Below are positions 7,863 to 16,827 of a DNA stretch of 64,000 nucleotides, piece by piece (the stretch's first letter is position 1; each line of letters begins with the position of its first letter). The position numbers and the translations under genes were made by a program. Under the pieces are notes generated by a model. That model saw nothing but the letters and a program-made list of their open reading frames with translations. It was not told where the DNA came from and did no database searches. The DNA comes from Lawsonibacter sp900766145 (GTDB lineage: Bacteria; Bacillota; Clostridia; Oscillospirales; Oscillospiraceae). Location: assembly GCF_030372275.1 (NCBI RefSeq), contig NZ_JAUDDJ010000002.1; one strand, written 5' to 3'.

Positions 7863-7936
7863 GGCATGACCGGCCCCTTCGCCATTGAACGCTTCTCGGA
7901 GCTGTTCATCCCCATGTCCTGGACGGTAAAATAGCC
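7863..7936 (+). pseudogene. Direct repeat copy 2: detached second 3' end of dgt
   Basis: This segment repeats the final 23-24 codons and the TAG stop of dgt without any upstream gene body. Of seven changed codons, six are synonymous (for example GAG/GAA, ATT/ATC, ACA/ACG) and one changes Asp to Gly. That is the pattern of a sequence that diverged while coding. It therefore probably came from a homologous dgt rather than from a recent local slip. From here to the dnaG start (7937-8034) there is about 100 bp holding only the dnaG leader and ribosome site. Confidence 0.75.
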
Positions 7937-8034
7937 GTTTTTTCTGCATAGGTGATCCACTTTACAGAAATTGTGGGATAAAGCTTCCCTTTTTCGGCAA
8001 AGAATACATTACATAAGAAAGGAGGGGGATTTCC

Positions 8035-9791
8035 TTGGCTTGGCCGCCTCAATTTCTGGACGAGCTCATCGACCGCACCGACTTGGTGGACCTGGTGGGC
8101 GAGTCGGTGCGCTTGACCAAAAAAGGCAACAGCTACTGGGGCTGCTGCCCCTTTCACAGTGAGAAGACCCCCTCCTTCCACGTGGTACCCGACCGGAAGA
8201 TCTACAAGTGCTTCGGCTGCGGCAAGGGGGGCGGCGCCATCAACTTTGTGATGGAGCTGGACAACCTCTCCTTCCGGGAGGCGGTGGAGGTGCTGGCCAA
8301 GCGCTGCGGCATGCAGGTGCCCGACTCCGGCGCTTCCCCCGGCGCCAAGGAGCGGCGAGAGAAGCTGCTCACCATTAACAAGCAGGCCGCCCGTGCCTTC
8401 CACCGCTGGCTGTACGCCCCGGAGGGGGCCCAGGGGTTGGCGTACCTCCAAAAGCGAGGACTCTCCAAAGGGACCCTGACCCGGTTTGGCCTGGGCTTTG
8501 CCCCCAACCGCTGGGACGCCCTCATCCAGGAGCTGAGCAAAGAGGGGTACGACAAGCGGGACCTGCTGGACGCCGGTCTGGCGGTGAGCAACAAAGACGG
8601 CCGAATCTACGACCGCTTCCGCAACCGGGTGATGTTCCCCATCATCGATACCGGCGGCAATGTCATCGGCTTTGGCGGCCGGGTGATGGACGACTCCACC
8701 CCAAAATACCTCAATTCCCCGGACACCCCGGTGTACAACAAAAGCCGCAACGTGTTCGCCCTGAACATCGCCAAAAAATCCAAGGCGGGACAGGTCATTC
8801 TCACGGAAGGGTATATGGACACCATCTCCCTGCATCAGGCGGGGTTTGACAGCGCGGTGGCCTCACTGGGCACCTCCCTCACCCCCGACCACGCCCAGCT
8901 TCTCTCCCGGTATTTCCCCCAGGCCATTCTGGCCTACGACGGGGACGGACCGGGTGTGGCCGCCGCCCAGCGTGCTATTCCGTTGCTGGAGAAAGCGGGA
9001 CTGAAGGTACGGGTGCTGCGGATGCGGGGGGCCAAGGACCCGGATGAGTTTATCAAGTCCTATGGCCGGGAAGCCTTCCAGCGTCTACTGGACCAGAGCG
9101 AGAATCAGGTAGACTATCGCCTGGATCAGATCAAAAAGAAATATAACCTGGAGGACGACGCCCAAAAGGTGGCCTTTCTCCAGGAGGCGGCCCAGATGCT
9201 CTCCACCCTGCCCAGCGCGGTGGAGCGGGAGATTTACGGCGGCCACGCCGCCCAGACGGCGGGCGTCTCGCCGGAGACCATGGCGCTGGAGGTTAAGAAA
9301 GCCTTTCAGCAGCGGCTCCGGAAGGAGAAAAAGAAACAGGAGCGGCGGGATCTGGCTCCCGCCGTCAACCAGCAGCCCCAGACCCGGGAGCTGCGCTACG
9401 AAAATATTCGCTCCGCCCTGGCGGAGGAGGGGGTCATTCGGCTGCTGCTGCTGGACCCCGGCCTTGCCGGAGAAATGAGCGGACTGACGGGAAAGGAATT
9501 TTCCTCTCCCCTGCTGGGCCGGGTGTTTGACCTGCTGATGGACCGCGCCGGACAGCACCTGAACCTGAGTCTGGCCGCTCTGGCGGGGGATCTCACCGCC
9601 CCCGAGATGGACCACATGGCCCGGGTGGCCCAAAAGCCGGAATCGGTGGCTAACAGCCGCCGCTCCCTGTCGGACTACATAGCCGTCATCCGGGGCGAAG
9701 GCCTGAGACGCAGCGGCCAAAGTGAGGACGCGCTGCTGCTGGCCGCACAGAAAAAGAATTTGGAAAAGAAAGCATATATGGAGGAGAAACC

Positions 9792-9795
<4 letters not shown>
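8035..9795 (+). CDS. dnaG: DNA primase
   Basis: The primase (586 residues) that makes RNA primers at the replication fork with the replicative helicase. An N-terminal CHC2 zinc finger has ligands Cys38, His41, Cys59 and Cys62. A TOPRIM catalytic core carries the Glu in VILTEGYMDTISLHQ and the Asp pair in LAYDGDGPG. A C-terminal helicase-binding region follows. The TTG start at 8035 is preceded by GGAGGGGG at 7 bases, and no better ATG exists. Its stop overlaps the ATG of rpoD by 4 bases, the classical primase-sigma operon. Confidence 0.97.
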
Positions 9796-11132
<1,337 letters not shown>

Positions 11133-11142
11133 AGGAATGCAG

Positions 11143-11186
11143 AAACCCGCCCGACCCGCGTACAAACGGGCCGGGCGGGTTTTTTA
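11143..11186 (+). terminator. Rho-independent terminator of dgt-dnaG-rpoD
   Basis: AACCCGCCCGACCCG pairs with CGGGCCGGGCGGGTT across an 8-base loop, followed by TTTTTTATTTTTT. Confidence 0.92.
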
Positions 11187-11247
11187 TTTTTTCGGTGAAC
11201 CTTTTGCCTCCCCCGGTGGTATCTGTTCATGAAAGGAGGGACGAGGC

Positions 11248-11742
11248 TTGCTGGACCCATACATTCAACAATACGGCAGGCGGCTGTACGGCCTGTGCCG
11301 CACGCTGTGCCCCAATCCCTTTGACGCGGATGACCTGTACCAGGAGACTTGGCTCAAGGCGTTTCGCCACTTCTCACAGTACGACCCCGCCCGACCTTTT
11401 GAGCCGTGGCTCACTCAGATCTGCGTCAATACCTACCGCAGCGTGCTGCGCCGGGCCGCCCGCAGCCCCATCCTCCCCTTCCGCACCACCCAGGAACAGG
11501 AGGAGGTCCTCCGGTCTGTCCCCGCTCCGGAGGCAGCGGATTACTCAGACCTGCACCGAGCAGTGGACGCCCTGCCGGAAAAGCTGAGGCTGACGGTGAT
11601 TCTCTTTTACTTCCGGGATATGGACATCGCCTCCACGGCAGCGGTGCTGCGCATCCCACCTGGGACAGTAAAGTCCCGGCTCAACAAGGCAAGAAACAAA
11701 CTGAAGGAGGTGCTGGAGCATGAATCAGATCTATCATTTTGA
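11248..11742 (+). CDS. ECF-type RNA polymerase sigma factor (second in window)
   Basis: A protein of 164 residues with region 2 at RLYGLCRTLCPNPFDADDLYQETWLKAF (spaced over residues 12-40; shown here only as landmarks RLYGLCRTL and DADDLYQETW) and region 4 at LPEKLRLTVILFYFRDMDIA...PPGTVKSRLNKARNKLKEVL. The TTG start is supported by AAAGGAGGG at 8 bases. The last 23 bases overlap the next gene, a small membrane protein, so the pair is coupled. It should direct polymerase to a small regulon, probably including itself; the signal is not evident. Confidence 0.9.
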   Translation: MLDPYIQQYGRRLYGLCRTLCPNPFDADDLYQETWLKAFRHFSQYDPARPFEPWLTQICVNTYRSVLRRAARSPILPFRTTQEQEEVLRSVPAPEAADYSDLHRAVDALPEKLRLTVILFYFRDMDIASTAAVLRIPPGTVKSRLNKARNKLKEVLEHESDLSF

Positions 11743-12001
11743 CTCTTATTCTCCGCCGCTGCTCAATGAGGCCATGCTCCGCCGGGAGCAGGAGCGCCGC
11801 CGGGAGCAGCGGGCGATCGCCGCCGCAGCCACAGGTGGCGTGCTCATTTTGCTGTGCCTGCTTACTCTGGCCTTCTTCCTCTTCCCTGTGGCACCGAAGG
11901 CGGCCATTGTTCTGTCCATTTATCTCACCCTATCTGTCATGGGCGCCGGCGTGGTGACCCTGGTCTTTGCAGCTCAAAGGAGGTCTCTGTCATGTTCGTA
12001 G
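11720..12001 (+). CDS. Small two-TM membrane protein, possible anti-sigma factor
   Basis: A protein of 93 residues with an N-terminal charged cytoplasmic part (about 30 residues, rich in Arg and Glu) and two hydrophobic helices at about residues 37-55 and 60-84. It overlaps the upstream ECF sigma gene and is itself overlapped by 10 bases by the next gene. Position and topology suggest it anchors or inhibits the sigma factor. No known anti-sigma motif was recognised, so this is inference from context. Confidence 0.6.
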   Translation: MNQIYHFDSYSPPLLNEAMLRREQERRREQRAIAAAATGGVLILLCLLTLAFFLFPVAPKAAIVLSIYLTLSVMGAGVVTLVFAAQRRSLSCS

Positions 12002-12876
12002 CAAGTATTGTTTCCTTTGTCTATCTGGCGGTTCTCATTGTGGTACCTATTCTGGTGGGTGTTTATGTCTTTCGGGACGCCAGCCGCCGGGGGATGAACG
12101 CCGCCCTGTGGACCCTCATCGCCGTGCTGGTACCCATCCTGGTGGGCTTTATCATCTATCTGCTGGTGCGGGGCAATTATCCCGACCTGAAATGTCCCCA
12201 GTGCGGCACCCCGGTGCGGGAGTCCTATGTGTCCTGTCCCCAGTGCGGCACCCGGCTGAAAGCCAGCTGCCCCAGCTGCTCCGCCCCGGTGGAGCCGGAC
12301 TGGAAGGTGTGCCCCCGGTGCGCCTCCCCCCTGTCTCAGGATTCATCCAACATTCAGACTCCTGTAAGAAAGAAGGACCGGGGTCTGGGTGTGGTGCTGG
12401 CGGTAGTGATTCTTGTCCCTCTTGGCCTGCTGCTGTTCGCCCTGCTCTCCTTCAGCGCAATCTCCTCCAGCTCCGGGGGCGCTGGAGTATCAACCCTGTT
12501 TACCGACGAGTACCTGGCTATGACGAACAATCCGGAGATCAAAGCGTGGCTGGAGAGCTGTGGAGATGACGACAACACCGCCTACGTTCTGCGCCATCAG
12601 ATCTCCGATACCGACCTGGAGTACCTGATCTACATGCCCGGCCTGCCCCAGGATTCCCCGGTGGAGATCGCCCCCATGTCCAATCTGCTGAAACGGCACA
12701 CCCTCCGACTCACCTTTGAGGCGGACGGCATCAATCCAGGCAGCACTGTGGCGCTGGTCTCCTGCTCCGGAGATACGAATCAGGAGCTGGAGATCTACTT
12801 TGAGCCAAACCGGAAGGTAAATTGTGAAATTACTTCGGTGGACTATCCCCTCCACCCCTCGGAATATTCCGAATAA
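11992..12876 (+). CDS. Membrane protein with double zinc-ribbon domain
   Basis: A protein of 294 residues. Two N-terminal transmembrane helices (about 5-23 and 34-56) are followed by cytoplasmic zinc ribbons with four CxxC knuckles (CPQCGTPV, CPQCGTRL, CPSCSAPV, CPRCASPL, about residues 64-115). A third transmembrane helix at about 132-152 leads to an extracytoplasmic C-terminal domain of about 135 residues without a recognised fold. AAAGGAGG precedes the ATG by 8 bases. It is the third gene of the ECF sigma operon and could sense or transmit an envelope signal; the function is unknown. Confidence 0.72.
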   Translation: MFVASIVSFVYLAVLIVVPILVGVYVFRDASRRGMNAALWTLIAVLVPILVGFIIYLLVRGNYPDLKCPQCGTPVRESYVSCPQCGTRLKASCPSCSAPVEPDWKVCPRCASPLSQDSSNIQTPVRKKDRGLGVVLAVVILVPLGLLLFALLSFSAISSSSGGAGVSTLFTDEYLAMTNNPEIKAWLESCGDDDNTAYVLRHQISDTDLEYLIYMPGLPQDSPVEIAPMSNLLKRHTLRLTFEADGINPGSTVALVSCSGDTNQELEIYFEPNRKVNCEITSVDYPLHPSEYSE

Positions 12877-12877
12877 C

Positions 12878-12916
12878 AAAAAACGGTTCCCCCAGCTGGG
12901 GGAACCGTTTTTTCTT
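12878..12916. terminator. Bidirectional terminator between convergent genes
   Basis: A near-perfect palindrome AAAACGGTTCCCCCAGC/TGGGGGAACCGTTTT is flanked by A- and T-runs. It serves both the zinc-ribbon gene and the convergent minus-strand operon. Confidence 0.9.
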
Positions 12917-13358
12917 ACTCTCTTTGGCGGCCCCGCTTCTCCAGGGCCATGTAGAGCTTCTGCTGCACAGGCATGCGCCGGATACGGGGATATTGCCGTC
13001 CATACCAGTAGGCCAGCTCCCGGGCCCGCTGGGGCTCCAGGTGGGGCACCAGCACCAAAGCGTGGCCCTGCACTGCCTCCAGCATGGGGTAGGCCATCTG
13101 GTAGTGGCCCTTACTCTGGGCCAGCTCCAGCAGGAAGCGCACCATGGCTTCCGCATCCGCCCCCTCAGCCAGAGCGGCGGTCACCGCCTCCCCCATGTTT
13201 TCATAAAAATCCATGTGGCAGGGAGCCCGCTTGGGGTCGTTACCGAAGCCCAGCAGACCGTCTCCCAGCTTGCGCCGGGCGGTCACCTTTTCCATAGCCT
13301 TGTCATATTCCTCTACACAGTCAACAAGCCGCTCCAGGCCGTTTTCTACCGCTTCCAT
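12915..13358 (-). CDS. Conserved hypothetical soluble protein (147 aa)
   Basis: No family was recognised. The protein is mostly helical and charged, without signal peptide or membrane segment. It begins MEAVENGLERLVDCVEEYDKA. The start at 13358 is supported by AAAGGAGG at 9 bases and lies 4 bases after the stop of the YigZ-family gene, so it is the last gene of the GNAT-yigZ operon. A longer frame reading upstream into yigZ is not real coding. Confidence 0.7.
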   Translation of the reverse strand: MEAVENGLERLVDCVEEYDKAMEKVTARRKLGDGLLGFGNDPKRAPCHMDFYENMGEAVTAALAEGADAEAMVRFLLELAQSKGHYQMAYPMLEAVQGHALVLVPHLEPQRARELAYWYGRQYPRIRRMPVQQKLYMALEKRGRQRE

Positions 13359-13362
13359 TGGG

Positions 13363-14004
13363 TTAGTCCTCCTTTGCCGCCCGCCAGGGCACATCCTGAA
13401 ATCGCTCGCCTGCCTCCAGCACCTCGATGGTGCCGGCAGACACGTCCAAAATTCGGGCGGAAAATTCCTCGGCCTGCTCCTCTGGGAGAAGGGCAGACAG
13501 CACCACATCGGCCCCGTAGTCCACCTGCTCCACCACGCCGCCGAAGGACTCCACCTCCCGGCGGGTACTCTCAAACTGGGCGTAGGTGCAGGGCACCTCC
13601 ATGGCCACCCAGCGGCGCACCACCGAGATGCCCGCCGCATCCAGGGCGTCCTTAGCCCCCTGGGTATAGGCCCGCACCAGTCCCCCGGCCCCCAGGAGGA
13701 TGCCTCCAAAGTACCGGGTGACTACACAGCACACGTTGACCACGTTCTCCCGCTGGAAGACGTTGAGCATGGGTTGCCCGGCGGTACCCTGGGGCTCTCC
13801 GTCGTCGGAGTAGCGCACCGGGCCGTCCTTAATGATGTAGCACCAGCAGTTGTGCCGGGCATCGTAGTAGCGCTTTTTCATCTCCTCGATGTGGGCCCGG
13901 GCCTCTTCTTCCGTTTCCACCCGCCAGACGTGGCCGATGAAGCGGGAGCGCTTTTCCACAAACTCGCTCTCACTGGCCTGGGTGGGGATGTAATATTCGG
14001 TCAT
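13363..14004 (-). CDS. YigZ/IMPACT-family protein
   Basis: A protein of 213 residues. The N-terminal UPF0029/IMPACT domain shows the family signatures KKRYYDARHNCWCYII, DDGEPQGTAGQPML and VVTRYFGGILLGAGGLVRAY; a C-terminal EF-G-like domain follows. The eukaryotic relative IMPACT interacts with ribosomes and GCN1; the bacterial role is not settled, though a link to translation is likely. The ATG at 14004 overlaps the stop of the upstream acetyltransferase (ATGA). Upstream in-frame methionines have no ribosome site. Confidence 0.92.
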   Translation of the reverse strand: MTEYYIPTQASESEFVEKRSRFIGHVWRVETEEEARAHIEEMKKRYYDARHNCWCYIIKDGPVRYSDDGEPQGTAGQPMLNVFQRENVVNVCCVVTRYFGGILLGAGGLVRAYTQGAKDALDAAGISVVRRWVAMEVPCTYAQFESTRREVESFGGVVEQVDYGADVVLSALLPEEQAEEFSARILDVSAGTIEVLEAGERFQDVPWRAAKED

Positions 14005-14546
14005 AGCATCACCGCCCGTCTGTTCTCCCAGTCCTCCCGACTTAAGGCATAAAAATGCGTCAACCGGCACTCATGCAGCAGTTCTACCTGCTCTTTCTGA
14101 GAAAACTGGTATCGAAACCCGCACTTCTCAATAACGCGGTGGGAGCGCTCATTTCCGTCATAGTGGTTACACCAAATGGTATTCAGACCCAGATCTGCAA
14201 AGCCCCAACGAATCAGCTCCCGGGATGCCTCAGTCATCAGGCCGCGGCCCCAAAAGTCCGGGTGGAGAGCATACCCTAGTTCTTCGTCCGGCCCAGGCAG
14301 CTCTTGCCGGTGCCGGCCTACAAAACCGGCGGAACCGATCACCGCCCCGTACTCCCGCTCCACCACAGCAAAAACATTGGGGGCAGAAAATACGGTGCGG
14401 ATGATTTCCCGGCTCTCCTCCACGCTGGCGTGGGGCGGCCAACCAGCCACCGGACCCACCCGGGGGTCCTTTGCATAGGCATACAGGTCCTCCGCGTCGC
14501 GCTCTGTAAAGGGGCGAAGGGTCAATCGTCTTGTTGTTAACGTCAT
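14001..14546 (-). CDS. GNAT-family N-acetyltransferase (RimJ/RimL type)
   Basis: A protein of 181 residues starting MTLTTRRLTLRPFTERDAED, the typical N-terminus of RimJ/RimL-like acetyl-CoA-dependent N-acetyltransferases. The acetyl-CoA loop region is GYALHPDFWGRGLMTEASRE, and NERSHRVIEKCGF is the conserved C-terminal strand-helix. The ATG at 14546 has AAGGAGA at 9 bases; the ATG 21 bases upstream sits too close to its GGAGGG. The substrate is unknown. It heads the GNAT-yigZ-hypothetical operon. Confidence 0.88.
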   Translation of the reverse strand: MTLTTRRLTLRPFTERDAEDLYAYAKDPRVGPVAGWPPHASVEESREIIRTVFSAPNVFAVVEREYGAVIGSAGFVGRHRQELPGPDEELGYALHPDFWGRGLMTEASRELIRWGFADLGLNTIWCNHYDGNERSHRVIEKCGFRYQFSQKEQVELLHECRLTHFYALSREDWENRRAVML

Positions 14547-14603
14547 GATCCCGGTCTCCTTATCCATTTCCCTCCGAACATGAGGGTGGTAAATGGCTGC
14601 AGC

Positions 14604-15893
14604 TTAATCTTCCCAGGGCTCCTTGTTGGGCTGCCAGCCCTCCACCAGGGGCCCCAGCTGACCGATGGTCTTGGGGGTACACACCGCCACCACGTCGATG
14701 GTTTCGGCGTACTCCACCTGCTCCACCTTGGCCTCCTGGTAGAGCTGATCCAGGATACCGCCCTTGTCGTAGGGCAGGTGGATGGTCACCCGCTTGGCGC
14801 CGCTGTCCAGCCGCTTACCGATGGCCTCCAGCAGCTTGTCCAGCCCCTCCCCTGTCTTGGCGGAGATGGACACGATGTCCTCTCCGTGGGGGCGGATCTC
14901 TCCGGTCCACTTGTCGCACTTGTTAAAGACCTCAATGCGGGGGGTCTGCTCCGCTCCCAGCTCCAGGATGAGCTGGTCCACCACCTGGGCCTGCTCCCGC
15001 CACTCCGGGTTGGAGGCGTCGATGATGTGCAGGAGCAAATCGGCAAAGGACAACTCCTCCAGGGTGGCCTTGAAGGCCTCCACCAGATGGTGGGGCAGCT
15101 TGCGGATAAAACCTACTGTGTCGCTGAGGAGCACGGTGCAGGTATCGGAAATCTCCAGGGTGCGGGTGGTGGTGTCCAGGGTATCGAAGAGCCGGTTGTT
15201 GGCCGGGATCTCCGCCCCAGTGAGCTTATTAAGCAGGGTGGATTTGCCCGCGTTAGTGTAGCCCACGATGGCCACCACCGGCACCTCGTTCTTCTCCCGG
15301 CGCTGACGCTGGGTAGCACGGACCCGGCGCACGTCCCGCAGCTCCTCCTCCAGTTTGGAAATCTTTCGGCGGATGTGCCGACGGTCGGTCTCCAACTGGG
15401 TCTCACCGGGGCCGCGGGTGCCGATGGCACCCTCCTGGCGCTCCAGGTGGCTCCACATGCCGATCAGTCGAGGCAGCAGGTATTTGTACTGGGCCAACTC
15501 CACCTGGAGGCGGCCCTCCCGGGTGCGGGCACGCTGGGCAAAGATATCCAGAATCAGGGCGGAGCGGTCCAGCACGCCCACCTTCAGCTCCTCCCCCAGC
15601 ACCCGCTGCTGGGAGGGCGACAGGGCGTTATCGAAGATGACCATATCCGCCCCCATGGTACGCACCAACTGGCGCACCTCGTCCACCTTGCCCTGGCCGA
15701 TGAAGGTGCGGGGATCGGGGCTGTCCTTCTGCTGGAGCACCATGCCCACGCTCTCGCCGCCCGCGGTCTCCAGCAGGTCCTTGAGCTCCTCCATGGACTC
15801 CTCGGTGGCGTTCTCCTCCCGGGTGAGGCTGTGGGCGCTCAGGCCCACCAGCACCGCCCGGTTGGTCTTCTCTTTGGTAAAGTTTTCGGTCAT
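14604..15893 (-). CDS. hflX: GTPase HflX
   Basis: A ribosome-associated GTPase of 429 residues, able to split stalled or damaged 70S ribosomes in known members. The N-terminal HflX domain (FIGQGKVDEV, FDNALSPSQQR) precedes a coiled helical linker with GTRGPGETQLETDRR. The G domain follows: G1 GYTNAGKS, G3 DTVGF, G4 NKCD, G5 SAKTGEG. Length is normal. It follows the flavin reductase gene by 30 bases, so the two may be cotranscribed. Confidence 0.96.
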   Translation of the reverse strand: MTENFTKEKTNRAVLVGLSAHSLTREENATEESMEELKDLLETAGGESVGMVLQQKDSPDPRTFIGQGKVDEVRQLVRTMGADMVIFDNALSPSQQRVLGEELKVGVLDRSALILDIFAQRARTREGRLQVELAQYKYLLPRLIGMWSHLERQEGAIGTRGPGETQLETDRRHIRRKISKLEEELRDVRRVRATQRQRREKNEVPVVAIVGYTNAGKSTLLNKLTGAEIPANNRLFDTLDTTTRTLEISDTCTVLLSDTVGFIRKLPHHLVEAFKATLEELSFADLLLHIIDASNPEWREQAQVVDQLILELGAEQTPRIEVFNKCDKWTGEIRPHGEDIVSISAKTGEGLDKLLEAIGKRLDSGAKRVTIHLPYDKGGILDQLYQEAKVEQVEYAETIDVVAVCTPKTIGQLGPLVEGWQPNKEPWED

Positions 15894-15923
15894 ACAACCT
15901 CCAAAATTCCGGGGCTCCTGTCC

Positions 15924-16421
15924 TTACTTAGTCAGGGCCTCCACGATCTCACCAATATACATGGTGTGGTAGTCCTTCTGGGGATACCAGCGCTCCTTCA
16001 CATCGTCGGGGATGAGCTGGGGGTCCATGGGCTGGGCAAAGCGCTTGCGGCACACCAGCACCAGGCTGGCCTCCTCAAAGTAGGGGGCGCCACACTCCGC
16101 GGTTTTTACCGTAAAGCCGCACTCCTTCACCTTATCCACGTCCCGGCCGCTCTTGCTGCCGCACAGGGCCAGCTGAGGGCGGTAGCTCTCGTCAAAGAAG
16201 GAGAGGGTAAAATACTCCTCCCGGTCCACAAACTCCTTGGTGTAGCGCTGGGGCCGGATGTAGCAGGTGGCGGCAGGACCGCCCCACAGCACGCCCAGAC
16301 CGCCCCAGGAGGCGGTCATCGTGTTGCACTGTTCCGCTGTCCCGGCGGTGATGAGCATCCACTGGTCCCCAATGAGAGAAAATACGTTCTGGTTTATATC
16401 CTTCGGATCAATCTTCTTCAT
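15924..16421 (-). CDS. Flavin reductase-like domain protein
   Basis: A protein of 165 residues with a flavin reductase/FMN-binding split-barrel fold. It includes TMTASWGGLGVLWGGPAATCYIRP (landmarks TASWGGLG and CYIRPQRY) and an EYFTLSFFDE strand. Such proteins bind FMN and reduce it with NAD(P)H or act as flavoprotein oxidoreductases. The ATG at 16421 is backed by GGGAGG at 8 bases; longer upstream frames run into the rpmE terminator and are not real. Confidence 0.87.
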   Translation of the reverse strand: MKKIDPKDINQNVFSLIGDQWMLITAGTAEQCNTMTASWGGLGVLWGGPAATCYIRPQRYTKEFVDREEYFTLSFFDESYRPQLALCGSKSGRDVDKVKECGFTVKTAECGAPYFEEASLVLVCRKRFAQPMDPQLIPDDVKERWYPQKDYHTMYIGEIVEALTK

Positions 16422-16481
16422 GGCACATACCTCCCAAACAGTATACGGGCCGCCGGGCGGTTCCATTCCCGGGGCAATATG

Positions 16482-16515
16482 CAAAAAGCCGCACCGAGGG
16501 CTCGGTGCGGCTTCT
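16482..16515 (-). terminator. Terminator of rpmE
   Basis: AAGCCGCACCGAG pairs with CTCGGTGCGGCTT. Read on the minus strand it is followed by TTTTGC, directly after rpmE. Confidence 0.82.
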
Positions 16516-16527
16516 TTAGGCGCAATC

Positions 16528-16734
16528 TTACTTCTTGTCCAGGCCAAACTTCTTGTTGAAGCGGCTGACGCGTCCGCCGGTGTCAACCACCTTCTGCTTA
16601 CCGGTGTAGAAAGGATGACACTTGGAGCACACTTCGACACGGATGTCCTTCTTGGTAGAACCAGTCTCGATCACGTTGCCGCAGGCGCACCGAATGGTGG
16701 TCTGCTGATAGTCGGGATGAATTCCTGCCTTCAT
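16528..16734 (-). CDS. rpmE: 50S ribosomal protein L31 (zinc-containing form)
   Basis: A protein of 68 residues with the L31 start MKAGIHPDYQ and four cysteines (CAC near residues 16-18 and CSKC at 36-39) that form the zinc site of the C+ form. It is a structural component of the large subunit on the central protuberance. GAGGTGA precedes the ATG and a strong promoter lies upstream; a terminator follows. Confidence 0.97.
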   Translation of the reverse strand: MKAGIHPDYQQTTIRCACGNVIETGSTKKDIRVEVCSKCHPFYTGKQKVVDTGGRVSRFNKKFGLDKK

Positions 16735-16785
16735 TGTATCTTCACCTCTTTCTCCATGGAGGGATCGTTTGTAAACGCAACTGGT

Positions 16786-16814
16786 ATCATAGCATACCTT
16801 TTCTAAAATTGCAA
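16786..16814 (-). promoter_or_regulatory. Sigma-A promoter for rpmE
   Basis: On the minus strand: TTGCAA (16814-16809), 17 bases, extended -10 TGC-TATGAT (16791-16786), about 45 bases before the transcription start region of rpmE. Confidence 0.75.
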
Positions 16815-16827
16815 TAGGTTTTCCATT

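Noticed and set aside
7749..7934. Frame of 61 codons joining the palindromic insert to the second dgt tail
   Set aside because: It starts inside hairpins without a ribosome site; coding similarity is limited to the duplicated dgt end.
14580..16559. Very long plus-strand open frame opposite hflX and the flavin reductase gene
   Set aside because: It spans two confirmed minus-strand genes and a terminator; it arises from GC-rich third positions and has no domain signatures.
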